Counted from the stretch's first letter, positions 1 to 9,221 are shown. The stretch is DNA of 64,000 bases from Primorskyibacter aestuariivivens (GCF_028023675.1 NZ_JAQIOZ010000013.1:1-64000), one strand, 5' to 3'. Notes: generated from the sequence alone by a model not told the origin. Numbers and translations are program-made.

Positions 1-40
1 TGCTCTAACAGCCGAATAGGCCGTAGCACACAAAAAGTGT

Positions 41-117
<77 letters not shown>

Positions 118-145
118 AACTAGTGCAGCAATATCAACGCAATAG

Positions 146-159
146 CGCCCCACGGGGCG
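146..159 (+). terminator. Possible weak terminator hairpin after tRNA-fMet
   Basis: CGCCC/GGGCG forms a short stem around a four-base loop about 30 bases after the tRNA. The downstream sequence is only moderately T-rich. It is in the right place to end the tRNA transcript, but the stem is short. Confidence 0.3.
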
Positions 160-290
160 TCCGTCGCGTTTGTGCCCCCCAGCCCTGGAAGCACTGTGGA
201 AGCAAATGGAAACGGCTTCACCTTCTCCCGTGACAAATTCCAAACTCAAAAAATATTATAATAAAATCAACCCCTGTAATCCGGACTCTG

Positions 291-2240
291 TTACCGGACA
301 GGAGCCAATTGCTTGGCGACCTCGACGATCTTTTCAACTGTGATGCCGAAATGTTCGTATAGGGCGGGGGCTTTTGCGGACGCTCCAAATCCGGTCATGC
401 CGATGAATTGATCTGTGGGTCTGAGCCACCGGTCCCAACCGAATTTCAGCGCGGCTTCGATGGCAATGCGCGGCTCTTGTCCTAGAACTGTGCTCTGATA
501 GGTTTCGGGCTGATGTTCGAACAATTCCCAGCACGGCATCGAAACGACAGTCGTCGCTATTCCCAAGCCTTCGAGTTGTGTGCGTGCGCGCATTGCCAGC
601 CCGACTTCGGTTCCCGTGGCGATCAGGGTGATGTCACGCTTCGATTCGGGGCCAGCGAGAACATAGCCTCCAAGGCGCGAGCGGTTTTCTGCGGTGTCAA
701 AGCGCACTTGCTCCGTGTCTTGTCGCGACAACGCAAGCACCATTGGCGTGTCGTTGGTTTCAAGAGCAATTTGCCAGGCTTCGGCGACCTCAACTGCATC
801 CGCTGGTCGGAAAACATGAATGTCCGGCATGGCCCGGAAACTTGCCAGTATTTCAACCGGTTGATGGGTCGGGCCGTTGCTGCCCACACCGATGGAGTCA
901 TGGCTGAACACAAAGAGCGCGGGCAGACCCATCACCGCGGCCATACGGATGGCAGCCCGTTCGTAATCGGCAAAGGCGAGATAGGTGACATTGACCGGAC
1001 GCAGCCCGCCATGTGCTGCAATGCCGTCGACCATTGCCCCCATCAGATGTTCGCGAACCCCACAATGCACATAGGACCCGGCACGATTGCCGGGGGCGAA
1101 AGCGTCGCGGCTGCGCTTGTGATTTGTGGGCGCTTCGAGATCGGCACAAAGCACGACCATTTCGGGAAGGGTGTCCGCCAGCGCGTCGCATATGTCACCC
1201 GAGGACAGGATTGTCGCGCGCGGTTGGTGCGGCGCATCTGGCAGAACAGAGGCCCATCCTTCCGGCAGGTCTCTATTGATCCAGCGGCGAAACTCCGGTG
1301 CGTCCGGATGCACGCTCAGGCGCTCACCCCATGCCTCGCGCGCTTTCGTGCCCTGTTTCATTGCGTTGGTCCAGTCTGCATAGATGCCCGCGGGAATGTG
1401 AAAGGCGGGGTGCGGCCAGCTGAGATCCCTGCGCGCGTCCTCGGCATCCTGTTTGGTCAGGGGCGCACTGTGCCCGCCCCGCTGCCCCTGCAGCCGCGCG
1501 ATGCCGCGCGCGATCGTTGTGCGGCAGGCAATCAGCGACGGGCGAGGGTCGGCCTTGGCCGCCGAGATGGCCGCATCAATGGCCTTGATGTCATGGCCGT
1601 CCACCGTGGCCACATGCCACCCGGCTGCACGGAAGCGGGCAGAGACGTCTTCCGAGATCGAAAGGGCGGTTTCCCCGTCATCGGTGATCTGGTTGTCGTC
1701 CCATAGGAACGTCAGTCGCCCCAGTTGCAGATGCCCGGCGAGAGAGATCGCTTCCTGCCCCATGCCTTCCTGCAGACACCCGTCGCCGACAAAAGCCCAT
1801 GTGCGATGATCGACAAGATCGCGGCCAAAACGGGCCGCCAGCCGCTCTTCGGCCACAGCCATGCCCACGGCACAGGCAATGCCTTGGCCCAGAAGGCCGG
1901 TGGTAATCTCGATCCCGGCATCCTGCTCAATCTCGGGATGACCGGCACAGACAGAGTGCAGCGTTCGGAATGACTTGATCGCGTCAATGGACAGCTTCTC
2001 GTAGCCTGACAAATGCAACAACGCATACAGCAGCATCGACCCGTGCCCGTTGGACAGAACCACACGATCGCGGTCCGGCCAGAGCGGGTCACTCGGGTCT
2101 ACCTTGAGGTGATTGGCGTAGAGCGTCGCGGCAATTTCGGCCATGCCGAGCGGCACGCCCTGATGACCCTCGCCCGCGTTCAGTATCGCGTCGATTGACA
2201 GGAACCGAATGGCGTCGGCCATGGTCTGAATATTGGGCAT
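291..2240 (-). CDS. tkt: Full-length transketolase
   Basis: A 649-residue thiamine-diphosphate enzyme that should transfer two-carbon ketol units between sugar phosphates in the cytoplasm. The N-terminal domain has the GDG cofactor motif (VGDGCLQEG, then DDNQ). The pyrimidine domain has REH with the catalytic Glu and HDSIGVGSNGPTHQP, a transketolase signature. Length fits the family. I start at the ATG at 2240 (MPNIQTMADAIRFL) because it lies one base after the stop of the DRL-like gene; the frame stays open 24 codons further but would run into that gene. The tight spacing implies translational coupling. A second, split transketolase is encoded 1.5 kb away on the other strand, so this copy may be specialised rather than the housekeeping enzyme. 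Confidence 0.9.
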   Translation of the reverse strand: MPNIQTMADAIRFLSIDAILNAGEGHQGVPLGMAEIAATLYANHLKVDPSDPLWPDRDRVVLSNGHGSMLLYALLHLSGYEKLSIDAIKSFRTLHSVCAGHPEIEQDAGIEITTGLLGQGIACAVGMAVAEERLAARFGRDLVDHRTWAFVGDGCLQEGMGQEAISLAGHLQLGRLTFLWDDNQITDDGETALSISEDVSARFRAAGWHVATVDGHDIKAIDAAISAAKADPRPSLIACRTTIARGIARLQGQRGGHSAPLTKQDAEDARRDLSWPHPAFHIPAGIYADWTNAMKQGTKAREAWGERLSVHPDAPEFRRWINRDLPEGWASVLPDAPHQPRATILSSGDICDALADTLPEMVVLCADLEAPTNHKRSRDAFAPGNRAGSYVHCGVREHLMGAMVDGIAAHGGLRPVNVTYLAFADYERAAIRMAAVMGLPALFVFSHDSIGVGSNGPTHQPVEILASFRAMPDIHVFRPADAVEVAEAWQIALETNDTPMVLALSRQDTEQVRFDTAENRSRLGGYVLAGPESKRDITLIATGTEVGLAMRARTQLEGLGIATTVVSMPCWELFEHQPETYQSTVLGQEPRIAIEAALKFGWDRWLRPTDQFIGMTGFGASAKAPALYEHFGITVEKIVEVAKQLAPVR

Positions 2241-2241
2241 G

Positions 2242-3582
2242 TCAGCGGTCCAGAAGTTGGTTTTGCTCAACGCGAAGTGCATGGATGTCAAGATCGTCAA
2301 CCACTTCGACATCGTCGAGCGTCACGATCTGATCGCGTTTGATCGGGCGTTTCAACCGGACGTGATGGGCAAGCCCGATGGGCAGGGCGTTGCATTCCGC
2401 CGCACGGGTGGCCGGGATCGCTTTGGCCCAGACCTTGAACCCGCCCTCGCCGTCCAGCATGTCGCCTGCCGCGAAATCCCCCTTGGCCGTCGCAACCGCA
2501 TCGGCGCGGTAGCGTTTCGACATGCCGGTCGGTTCGTTCCGAAGGGCGGCGGATAACACGGACACGGATGTTTCAAGGCCAATCAGATGGAATGGCCGCC
2601 ACATGCTGCCGTACCAGCCTGAGCGGTCCGTCATCAACCCATATTGGTTAAAGCACTGGCGCGTATACTCATCCGGCGCGCGGAAGGTGACGAACATGCC
2701 GTACTGGATATTGTTCAGAACGACGCGCCCGTCCGGTTCGCGACTGGCCGCGATATCCACGATGCCGGTTTTCTCCAGACGCCCGCCATCGCTTGCTGGT
2801 TTGAACACCTCGGCCAGGTCCTGCAACCCGGCCGGCGGAAATGCCAGCCCGTCTGTTGGGCAGTCCATCCCGGTGGCATTGGCCACGGCGGCCATTTCGA
2901 TCGCGGCCTTGGTCCCGTCGGTAAAGGAGTTGTACATCTTCGGGTTGAAATCGCCCGACGCCACCTGTTCCTCGGAAAAGTCGAAATAGTCCCAGACGGT
3001 GTCCGGCGTGGAATACCGATAGCCGGGACAGAAATTCATGCCTTTGCCCGCCGCGATAAGCTCGAACCCGCAGGTATGCACCCAATCCACCAATTCGCAG
3101 ATCGCCGCGGGTTGATCGCCATAGGCCATGGAATAGACGACACCCGCCTGCCGCGCGCGTTCGGCGATGACCGCGCCGCACAAAACATCAGCCTCGACAT
3201 TGACCATGACGACATGTTTGCCCGCTTCGATGGCGGCAAGCGCGTGGCGCACACCGGCGATGGGATGCCCGGTGGCCTCGATGATCACCTCCACCTCGGA
3301 GCACGCAAACAGCTGCGCGACATCATCGGTCAAATGTGTTGCTCCGGAGGCGACCGCATCCGCCATCGACCGGGCGGCGTAGCGTTCCGGTTCCCAGTGC
3401 ACCCGGGAAAGCGAGGCTTTGGCCTTTGCCATATTCAGATCGGCGATACCCACCACATGAAGCCCGGCAATATGCTTGGCCTGAGCAAGGATCATCGAGC
3501 CGAACTTGCCCGCTCCGATCAGGCCGACCCGGACCGGTTTATCCTGGGCAACGCGCTCGGCAAGAAGTGCGGACAGGTTCAT
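2242..3582 (-). CDS. DXR-like (DRL family) NAD(P)-dependent oxidoreductase with SAF domain
   Basis: A 446-residue protein with an N-terminal Rossmann fold (GAGKFG, residues 23-28) of the homoserine-dehydrogenase-like type, a central catalytic region (around GKGMNFCPGYRYSTPDTVWD), and a C-terminal SAF-like segment (RPIKRDQIVTLDDVEVVDDL). Length and architecture match the DRL family. In Brucella, DRL replaces 1-deoxyxylulose-5-phosphate reductoisomerase; many other bacteria hold DRL paralogues of unknown role. Here it is the first gene of an operon with transketolase and faces a split transketolase. I infer a catabolic oxidoreductase or oxidoisomerase acting on a sugar or sugar phosphate; a reserve isoprenoid role cannot be excluded. 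Family assignment is from remembered sequence character. Confidence 0.7.
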   Translation of the reverse strand: MNLSALLAERVAQDKPVRVGLIGAGKFGSMILAQAKHIAGLHVVGIADLNMAKAKASLSRVHWEPERYAARSMADAVASGATHLTDDVAQLFACSEVEVIIEATGHPIAGVRHALAAIEAGKHVVMVNVEADVLCGAVIAERARQAGVVYSMAYGDQPAAICELVDWVHTCGFELIAAGKGMNFCPGYRYSTPDTVWDYFDFSEEQVASGDFNPKMYNSFTDGTKAAIEMAAVANATGMDCPTDGLAFPPAGLQDLAEVFKPASDGGRLEKTGIVDIAASREPDGRVVLNNIQYGMFVTFRAPDEYTRQCFNQYGLMTDRSGWYGSMWRPFHLIGLETSVSVLSAALRNEPTGMSKRYRADAVATAKGDFAAGDMLDGEGGFKVWAKAIPATRAAECNALPIGLAHHVRLKRPIKRDQIVTLDDVEVVDDLDIHALRVEQNQLLDR

Positions 3583-3659
3583 ATGTGATCCCCTTGGTCA
3601 CGTTCAACGGGTTCACGATACCGGGGTTGAGAGGCAATGAACCATCATTTTTTCCAAGG

Positions 3660-3678
3660 GTACTATTAAGCTGTACTA
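3660..3678. promoter_or_regulatory. Direct repeat in divergent promoter region
   Basis: GTACTA occurs twice (3660-3665 and 3673-3678), 13 bases apart, in the 186-base A/T-rich gap between the DRL-like gene and the split transketolase. Placement suggests a regulator site for the divergent pair, possibly for the LysR at 7347-8324. Only the repeat and its position are seen. Confidence 0.3.
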
Positions 3679-3768
3679 AAGAATGCTTTATGATTTCCCG
3701 CTTGTCGGACACCCCTTTCTGCGGTGATCGTCTGGCAGACCAACGCCAAATGAGCGAGGAGCTTAAGA

Positions 3769-4620
3769 TTGCAAAATCGCCGTGAAACAAGTGGATCCAA
3801 TGTCAGTCTTGCCCAACGGGCCTGGGCGATCCGGCGCTATGCGCTTCAAATGGCGGAGGTGCAGGGGCAGGGCTATATCGGTCAGGCGCTTGGGGTCGCG
3901 GATATGCTGGCGACCTCGTATTTCCATGCGATGGACTACCGCCCCGATGACCCGGAATGGGAGGGGCGCGACCGGTTTTACCTGTCCATCGGGCATTATG
4001 CCATTGCGCTCTACGCGGCGCTGATCGAGGCGGGGATCCTACCCGAGGACGAGATCGAAACCTACGGCATGGATGACAGCCGCATGCCGATGTCCGGCAT
4101 GGCGGCCTATACGCCGGGGATGGAGATCACTGGCGGGTCGTTGGGCCAAGGGCTTGGCATCGCGGTCGGCGCGGCGCTGGGGCTAAAGCGCAAGTCGTCG
4201 AAATCCTTCGTCTACAACATGCTGTCCGATGGCGAGTTGGGCGAAGGATCGACCTGGGAAGCGGTGATGTCCGCGGTCCAGTGGAAGCTCGACAACCTGA
4301 TCGCGATTGTCGATTTCAACAACCAGCAGGCTGATGGCCCGACGCTGGAGGCGCTGGCCACTCCGGCAGAGGCACCGAAATGGGCGGCCTTTGGCTGGTA
4401 CGCGCAAGAGGTGGATGGCAATGACCTTGCCGCGCTGGTCGAGGCCTTCGACAACGCCCGCAACCACCCTGATCCACAGCCGCGCGCGATCATCTGCCAT
4501 ACCAAGATGTGTAAGGGCATTCCGTTTCTCGAAGCGCGGGAGAGCACGCATTTCATCCGGGTCGAGGCCGATGAATGGGCCAAGGCGATTGCCATTCTGG
4601 ACGAGGATAAACCGCTATGA
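3769..4620 (+). CDS. Split transketolase, N-terminal (TPP-binding) subunit
   Basis: A 283-residue protein equal to the first domain of transketolase. It shows GHYAIALYAAL, GGSLGQGLGIAVGAALG, and the cofactor motif SDGELGEGSTWEA followed by DFNNQQADG. The start is a TTG at 3769 with the ribosome site GCGAGGAG 8-9 bases upstream; no ATG in this frame precedes the conserved part. Its ATGA overlap with the next gene (the C-terminal subunit) shows the two make one heteromeric enzyme. Split transketolases of this kind occur in archaea and in bacterial pathways for unusual sugars, such as apulose-4-phosphate transketolase (AptAB) and the sulfosugar enzyme SqwGH. Which ketol donor is used here is not decided by the sequence. 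Confidence 0.85.
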   Translation: MQNRRETSGSNVSLAQRAWAIRRYALQMAEVQGQGYIGQALGVADMLATSYFHAMDYRPDDPEWEGRDRFYLSIGHYAIALYAALIEAGILPEDEIETYGMDDSRMPMSGMAAYTPGMEITGGSLGQGLGIAVGAALGLKRKSSKSFVYNMLSDGELGEGSTWEAVMSAVQWKLDNLIAIVDFNNQQADGPTLEALATPAEAPKWAAFGWYAQEVDGNDLAALVEAFDNARNHPDPQPRAIICHTKMCKGIPFLEARESTHFIRVEADEWAKAIAILDEDKPL

Positions 4621-5663
4621 TCATACCCCCGTCGTCCCGCCGCAAATCGAAATACACGCTGCGCAGCGTTCCCGAGGCCGGAGACCGCGTTGCCACAAGC
4701 GCCATGATCGCCTCGCTCGATGCCGAAGGGCGCGACACCATTGCCGCCCCGTTCGGGCACGCGCTTGTCGATCTGGCAAAGACACGTGAGGACATTGTCG
4801 GCCTGTCCGCCGACCTGTCGAAATACACCGACCTGCATATCTTTGCCGAGGCCCACCCCGACCGGTTTTACCAGATGGGCATGGCTGAGGCGCTCTTGAT
4901 GTCCGCCGCTGCAGGACTCGCGCGAGAAGGTTTCGTGCCCTTTGCCACCACCTACGCAGTGTTCGCGGCGCGCCGGGCCTATGATTTCATCGCCATGGCA
5001 ATTGCCGAAGAAAACCTGCCGGTCAAAATCTGTTGTGCGTTGCCCGGACTGACCACTGGCTACGGGCCCAGTCATCAGGCGACTGAAGATCTGGCCATTA
5101 TGCGCGGCATGCCGAACCTGACCGTGCTGGACCCCTGCGACGCGGTCGAGATTGATCAGGCCACGCGCGCCATCGCCGACACGCCGGGCCCGGTCTACAT
5201 GCGCCTGTTGCGGGGCAATGTGCCCAATGTGCTGGGCGAATACGGTTACAAGTTCGAGCTTGGCCGCGCGCAGATGATCCATGAGGGTTCGGACGTGCTC
5301 ATCATCTCGTCCGGCTTCATGACCATGCGTGCGCTGGACGCGGCCAAGGCGCTTGCCTCTGATGGCGTATCCTGTGCCATCCTGCATTCGCCGACGATCA
5401 AACCGCTGGACGCGGACACGATCTGTTCTGAGGCTGCCAAGGGCGGGCGTCTGGTGGTCACTGCCGAAAATCACTCGATCATCGGCGGTCTGGGCGAAGC
5501 GGTCGCGGGCGCGCTGATGCGGGCGCAGGTCCATGTCCCGTTCCGCCAGATCGCATTGCCGGATGAATTCCTCGATGCGGGCGCATTGCCGACCTTGCAT
5601 GATCAGTACGGGATCACGGTTGAACAGATTGCCGCCCGGATCAAATCCTGGCTGGAGGCGTAA
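4617..5663 (+). CDS. Split transketolase, C-terminal (pyrimidine-binding) subunit
   Basis: A 348-residue partner of the preceding gene, carrying the pyrimidine and C-terminal transketolase domains. MGMAEALLMSAAAGLAREG holds the expected catalytic glutamate. PGLTTGYGPSHQATEDLA corresponds to the substrate loop HDS..GPTHQ of full-length enzymes, with GYGPSHQ in place of GxGPTHQ. It starts at ATG 4617, overlapping the previous stop by four bases, and ends one base before the next gene, so co-expression is almost certain. The altered substrate loop compared with the full-length enzyme at 291-2240 suggests a different substrate. Confidence 0.85.
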   Translation: MIIPPSSRRKSKYTLRSVPEAGDRVATSAMIASLDAEGRDTIAAPFGHALVDLAKTREDIVGLSADLSKYTDLHIFAEAHPDRFYQMGMAEALLMSAAAGLAREGFVPFATTYAVFAARRAYDFIAMAIAEENLPVKICCALPGLTTGYGPSHQATEDLAIMRGMPNLTVLDPCDAVEIDQATRAIADTPGPVYMRLLRGNVPNVLGEYGYKFELGRAQMIHEGSDVLIISSGFMTMRALDAAKALASDGVSCAILHSPTIKPLDADTICSEAAKGGRLVVTAENHSIIGGLGEAVAGALMRAQVHVPFRQIALPDEFLDAGALPTLHDQYGITVEQIAARIKSWLEA

Positions 5664-5664
5664 C

Positions 5665-6552
5665 ATGGCGGGCATTGCAATCATCGGTCTGGGCATGATG
5701 GGGCAGGGCATGGCCCGCAACATCATGGCTACGGGCATTCCCCTGCGCGGATTTGATCTGTCGCCAGAGGCGCGCACCAGATTTGTCGAGGCTGGCGGCA
5801 CGACATCGGAAAGCGTGACGGACGTTGTCGCAGGCTGCGATCTGCTGCTGGTCATGGTGGCCACCGCCGCACAGGCGGAAGCCGCGCTGTTCAATGGCGT
5901 TTCCAAGGCGTTGGCACCCGGCGCGGTTATCATCCTGTCATCCACCGTTGCGCCATCCGAGGCGCGGGCGATTGCCGCGCGACTGGAAGCGGCGGGGCAT
6001 CTCATGCTCGATGCGCCTGTTTCCGGCGGGCAGGTCGGCGCAGATGGCGGCACGCTCACGATTATGGCCTCAGGTCCCGAAGAGGCCTTCGCGCGCGCCG
6101 CTCCCGTGCTCGACGCGGTGTCGAAAAAGGTGCACCGGCTGGGCGATGCGCCGGGGATGGGGGCAACCTACAAGGTCGTTCACCAACTGGCCGCCGGGGT
6201 GCATCTTGTGGCCGCTGCCGAACTCCTGGCCTTTGGCACCAAGGCCGGGTGCGATCCCCGGACGCTTCTGGATATTGTCTCAAGCTCTGCGGGGCAAAGC
6301 TGGATGATGGACGACCGCGCCCCGCGCATGATGCAGGAAAACGCTGCCGCAACCTCGACGGTCGATATCTTCATCAAGGATCTCGGCCTTGTGGTGCAAT
6401 CCGCACGGGACAGCGGCGCGCCGGTGCCTTTGGCGGCGGCGGCCTATCAGATGATGGTCGGAGCCGGGGGCATGGGGTTGGGACGGGCCGACGACAGTGC
6501 CGTGATCCGCGCCTACGAGGCGCTGACCGGTTGCAAGGTTTATGACAACTGA
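5665..6552 (+). CDS. LtnD-like NAD(P)-dependent 3-hydroxyacid dehydrogenase
   Basis: A 295-residue member of the 3-hydroxyisobutyrate/6-phosphogluconate dehydrogenase family: GLGMMGQGMA nucleotide site, DAPVSGGQVGADGG substrate loop, and the catalytic lysine in GATYKVVHQLAAGVH. The C-terminal half resembles the L-threonate dehydrogenase encoded at 37700-38608 (shared SAG.SWM..RAP pattern). It probably oxidises a short acid sugar at C2 or C3. It follows the split transketolase by one base, and I chose ATG 5665 because the frame opens inside that gene. Co-transcription suggests that product or substrate is shared with the transketolase. Confidence 0.8.
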   Translation: MAGIAIIGLGMMGQGMARNIMATGIPLRGFDLSPEARTRFVEAGGTTSESVTDVVAGCDLLLVMVATAAQAEAALFNGVSKALAPGAVIILSSTVAPSEARAIAARLEAAGHLMLDAPVSGGQVGADGGTLTIMASGPEEAFARAAPVLDAVSKKVHRLGDAPGMGATYKVVHQLAAGVHLVAAAELLAFGTKAGCDPRTLLDIVSSSAGQSWMMDDRAPRMMQENAAATSTVDIFIKDLGLVVQSARDSGAPVPLAAAAYQMMVGAGGMGLGRADDSAVIRAYEALTGCKVYDN

Positions 6553-6584
6553 CGCGGGGCACAACCGCAAATAGGGCGAACACG

Positions 6585-7337
6585 ATGAAGCTATTGGACG
6601 GACAAACCGCGATCATCACCGGAGCAGCCAGCGCGCGCGGATTGGGCAAGGCGACGGCAAGGCTCTTTGCCGAGCACGGGGCAAGGGTTGCGATCTTTGA
6701 CCTCGACGCGGCGCAGGCCGAGGATGCCGCTGCCGATATCGGCGATGGTCATATCGGCCTTGCCTGCGATGTGACGCGCAAAGCAGACTGCGAAGCGGCC
6801 GTGGCCACGGTGCTCGACGCCTTTGGCCAGATCGACATTCTTGTGAACAACGCGGGCATCACGCAGCCGCTGAAGATCATGGAAATCAGCCATGAAAACT
6901 ATGACGCGGTGCTGGATGTGAACCTTTTGGGGACATTGAACATGAGCCAGTCCGTGATCCCCCATATGCGCGACCGCAAAAGCGGAAAGCTCATTAACAT
7001 GTCCTCCGTGTCGGCGCAGCGTGGCGGTGGCATCTTTGGCGGTCCGCATTATTCGGCGGCCAAGGCGGGTATTCTGGGGCTGACCAAGGCCATGGCGCGC
7101 GAGCTTGCCCCCGACGGCATCCGCTCCAACGCGATCTGCCCGGGCTTTATTGCCACCGACATCACTGGCGGCAAGCTGACCCCGGAGATGATGGAGCAGA
7201 TCCTCAACGGCATTCCGATGGCGCGCGCCGGGGAAGCCTCGGACGTGGCGGGCTGTGCGCTGTTTCTTGCGTCCGATCTGTCGGCTTATGTCACGGGGTC
7301 CGAGATTGACGTGAATGGCGGATCGCTGATCCACTGA
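6585..7337 (+). CDS. SDR-family oxidoreductase
   Basis: A 250-residue classical short-chain dehydrogenase. It has the TGAASARGLGKA cofactor site (an unusually long variant of TGxxxGxG), NNAG at about residue 87, catalytic Ser in NMSSVSA, and YSAAK with the active Tyr and Lys. The C-terminus ends DVNGGSLIH, typical of the FabG/gluconate dehydrogenase group. It is the last gene of the rightward transketolase operon, 32 bases after the LtnD-like gene, and probably reduces or oxidises a sugar or acid-sugar intermediate. The exact substrate cannot be told. Confidence 0.8.
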   Translation: MKLLDGQTAIITGAASARGLGKATARLFAEHGARVAIFDLDAAQAEDAAADIGDGHIGLACDVTRKADCEAAVATVLDAFGQIDILVNNAGITQPLKIMEISHENYDAVLDVNLLGTLNMSQSVIPHMRDRKSGKLINMSSVSAQRGGGIFGGPHYSAAKAGILGLTKAMARELAPDGIRSNAICPGFIATDITGGKLTPEMMEQILNGIPMARAGEASDVAGCALFLASDLSAYVTGSEIDVNGGSLIH

Positions 7338-7346
7338 GCGGATGTG

Positions 7347-8324
7347 TCAGCGTGGCGAGAATTGGCCGTTTTCAAGCGTCAACTCCGTCACTGACAATCC
7401 GTGGTGCGCCAATACGTCATCAAGCTGGGCGGAATGGGCCGCTACCTCTTGCTCTAGCCAAGTCAGGAACAGCCTGACTGCACGGCGGTTCAGATACCGC
7501 GCGGGACAGATCGCCCAATAGGACGGAAAGGTCAGGACCGGGATCGCCGGCAACACCGGGACAAGGCGGTTTTCGGCGACTTCCGGCAATGCCAGCGCCA
7601 GCGACTCAAGCACGATCCCCGCCCCGTCCAGCGCCAGTTGCAACGCCATGGAGGACCGGTCCATAAGGATGGATTTGCGGTTGCCGCGCGTTGCGATGCC
7701 GTAATGCGTGAGCCAGAAATCCCACTGGCACAGCGCCCGTGCGCTATCAATCAATCGCGCCTGATCCAGCAAGGCACCCGGGTCCTGCGTCGTGTCGAGC
7801 CGGGCCAGATAATCCGGGCTGCAAAGTGGCAGCACATGGTCATGCACCACCGCGCGGGCATGAAGGCCCTGCCAGTCGCCTGTGCCGTAACGAATGTCGA
7901 GATCCATCACCTCGCGCTCGAAATCTGTCGGGTCGGGGGCCGCATCCACCCGCAAATCCCAATCCGGATGCTGCGCGACGAAATCGGCCAGTCTGGGCGC
8001 CAGCCATCTGACCCCAAAACTCGGTGTGACTCGCAGGTTCAGCCGGTGCGTTTCGCGGGTTTTGCCAAGATGCCGACCCGCATCGCGCAACAACCGCAGC
8101 GCCGTGGTCGAGGACTGGAACAGCTGCTCCCCCTCCAGCGTCAGGCTCAGAACCCGCCCATCCCGGCGGAAGAGTTTCACGCCCAACCGCTGCTCCAGAA
8201 GCTTGACCTGCTGGCTGACCGCTGATGGGGACACGGACAGCTCTTCGGCGGCGCGGGTGATCGTTCCGCGCCGCGCGACGGTTTCAAAATAGAGATAGGC
8301 GTTCAGGTTTGGCGTCAGCGCCAT
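7347..8324 (-). CDS. LysR-family transcriptional regulator (GcvA type)
   Basis: A 325-residue regulator. Residues 5-65 form the LysR winged helix (YFETVARRGTITRAAEELSVSPSAVSQQ is the core, positions about 9-36), followed by a two-lobed ligand domain. ATG 8324 matches the usual family start. It converges on the SDR at 6585-7337 and lies 40 bases downstream of the FAH gene on the same strand, so it may be the last gene of gntR-FAH-lysR. Likely targets are the neighbouring transketolase promoters, which lack the GntR operator; that is inference. Confidence 0.85.
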   Translation of the reverse strand: MALTPNLNAYLYFETVARRGTITRAAEELSVSPSAVSQQVKLLEQRLGVKLFRRDGRVLSLTLEGEQLFQSSTTALRLLRDAGRHLGKTRETHRLNLRVTPSFGVRWLAPRLADFVAQHPDWDLRVDAAPDPTDFEREVMDLDIRYGTGDWQGLHARAVVHDHVLPLCSPDYLARLDTTQDPGALLDQARLIDSARALCQWDFWLTHYGIATRGNRKSILMDRSSMALQLALDGAGIVLESLALALPEVAENRLVPVLPAIPVLTFPSYWAICPARYLNRRAVRLFLTWLEQEVAAHSAQLDDVLAHHGLSVTELTLENGQFSPR

Positions 8325-8364
8325 GGGGTCACCACCGCCCGCACGTGAAAGCCGGAGCCGGGCA

Positions 8365-9210
8365 TCACCCTGCGGCGACGGTCTCTTGCCGTTGGCGGCC
8401 AAGCCCTTCGACCTCGACCTCCATGACATCGCCGGGTTTCAGGAAACGCGGCGGTTTCATCCCCAGCCCCACACCGGACGGCGTTCCGGTCGCGATGATA
8501 TCTCCGGGCATGAGTTCCATGAACTGGCTCATGTGGCTGATGATCTGGCGCACGGTAAAGATCATGTCGTCGGTGCTGGAATCCTGCACGGTCTCGCCAT
8601 TCAGATCGAGCGACACGCGCAGGTTCTGCGGGTCGCTTACCTCGTCCGCCGTCACCAGATAGGGGCCGACGGGGCCGAATGTCGGGGCGGATTTGCCCTT
8701 GATCCACTGACCCTGATGGTCGAACTGGAACGAGCGTTCGGACACGTCATTCACCGTGCAATAGCCCGCGACATAGTCCAGCGCGTCGTCTTCGCTGACG
8801 TAAAGCGCGGTCTTGCCGATCACCACGCCAAGCTCGACCTCCCAGTCGCTTTTGACGGATGTGCGGGGGATGATCACGGGATCGAACGGACCCGACAGCG
8901 CGGTGCTGGCCTTGGAAAAGAGGATCGGCTCCGGCGGTTCCGGCATGTTGCTTTCCTTTGCATGCAAGGCATAGTTCAACCCGATGCAATAGAAATTCGG
9001 AACCGAGGCCAGCGGACAGCCGATCCGCCCCGGATTCTCAACCACGGACAGTGCGCCCAAATCAAGCGCGCGGATCTGGTCCAGCGCCTCAAGCGATACG
9101 GAGGCTCCCGCGAAATCATCGACCTTGCCCGACAGGTCACGAATGTTTCCATCGCCGTCGAGAATGCCGGGTTTTTCCTGGCCCGCGGGCCCGAAACGCA
9201 AAAGCTTCAT
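8365..9210 (-). CDS. Fumarylacetoacetate hydrolase family protein (2,4-diketo-3-deoxy-acid hydrolase type)
   Basis: A 281-residue FAH-fold enzyme. NYALHAKESN, the metal-binding stretch around SDWEVELGVVIGK, and GTPSGVGLGMKPPRFLKPGD are typical of the group that includes 2,4-diketo-3-deoxy-L-fuconate/rhamnonate hydrolase, which gives pyruvate plus a hydroxy acid. It starts 11 bases after the GntR gene. The DHRS6-like SDR at 18288-19010 and the UxaA dehydratase at 14835-16325 could supply a 2,4-diketo acid, so a diketo-hydrolase route is plausible. Acylpyruvase or ureidoglycolate-lyase labels are common for relatives and cannot be ruled out. Confidence 0.75.
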   Translation of the reverse strand: MKLLRFGPAGQEKPGILDGDGNIRDLSGKVDDFAGASVSLEALDQIRALDLGALSVVENPGRIGCPLASVPNFYCIGLNYALHAKESNMPEPPEPILFSKASTALSGPFDPVIIPRTSVKSDWEVELGVVIGKTALYVSEDDALDYVAGYCTVNDVSERSFQFDHQGQWIKGKSAPTFGPVGPYLVTADEVSDPQNLRVSLDLNGETVQDSSTDDMIFTVRQIISHMSQFMELMPGDIIATGTPSGVGLGMKPPRFLKPGDVMEVEVEGLGRQRQETVAAG

Positions 9211-9221
9211 CGCTGTGTTCC

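Noticed and set aside
4212-6059. A 615-codon open frame on the minus strand
   Set aside because: Antisense to the split transketolase and LtnD-like genes, which have clear motifs and coupled starts; it shows no recognisable domain.
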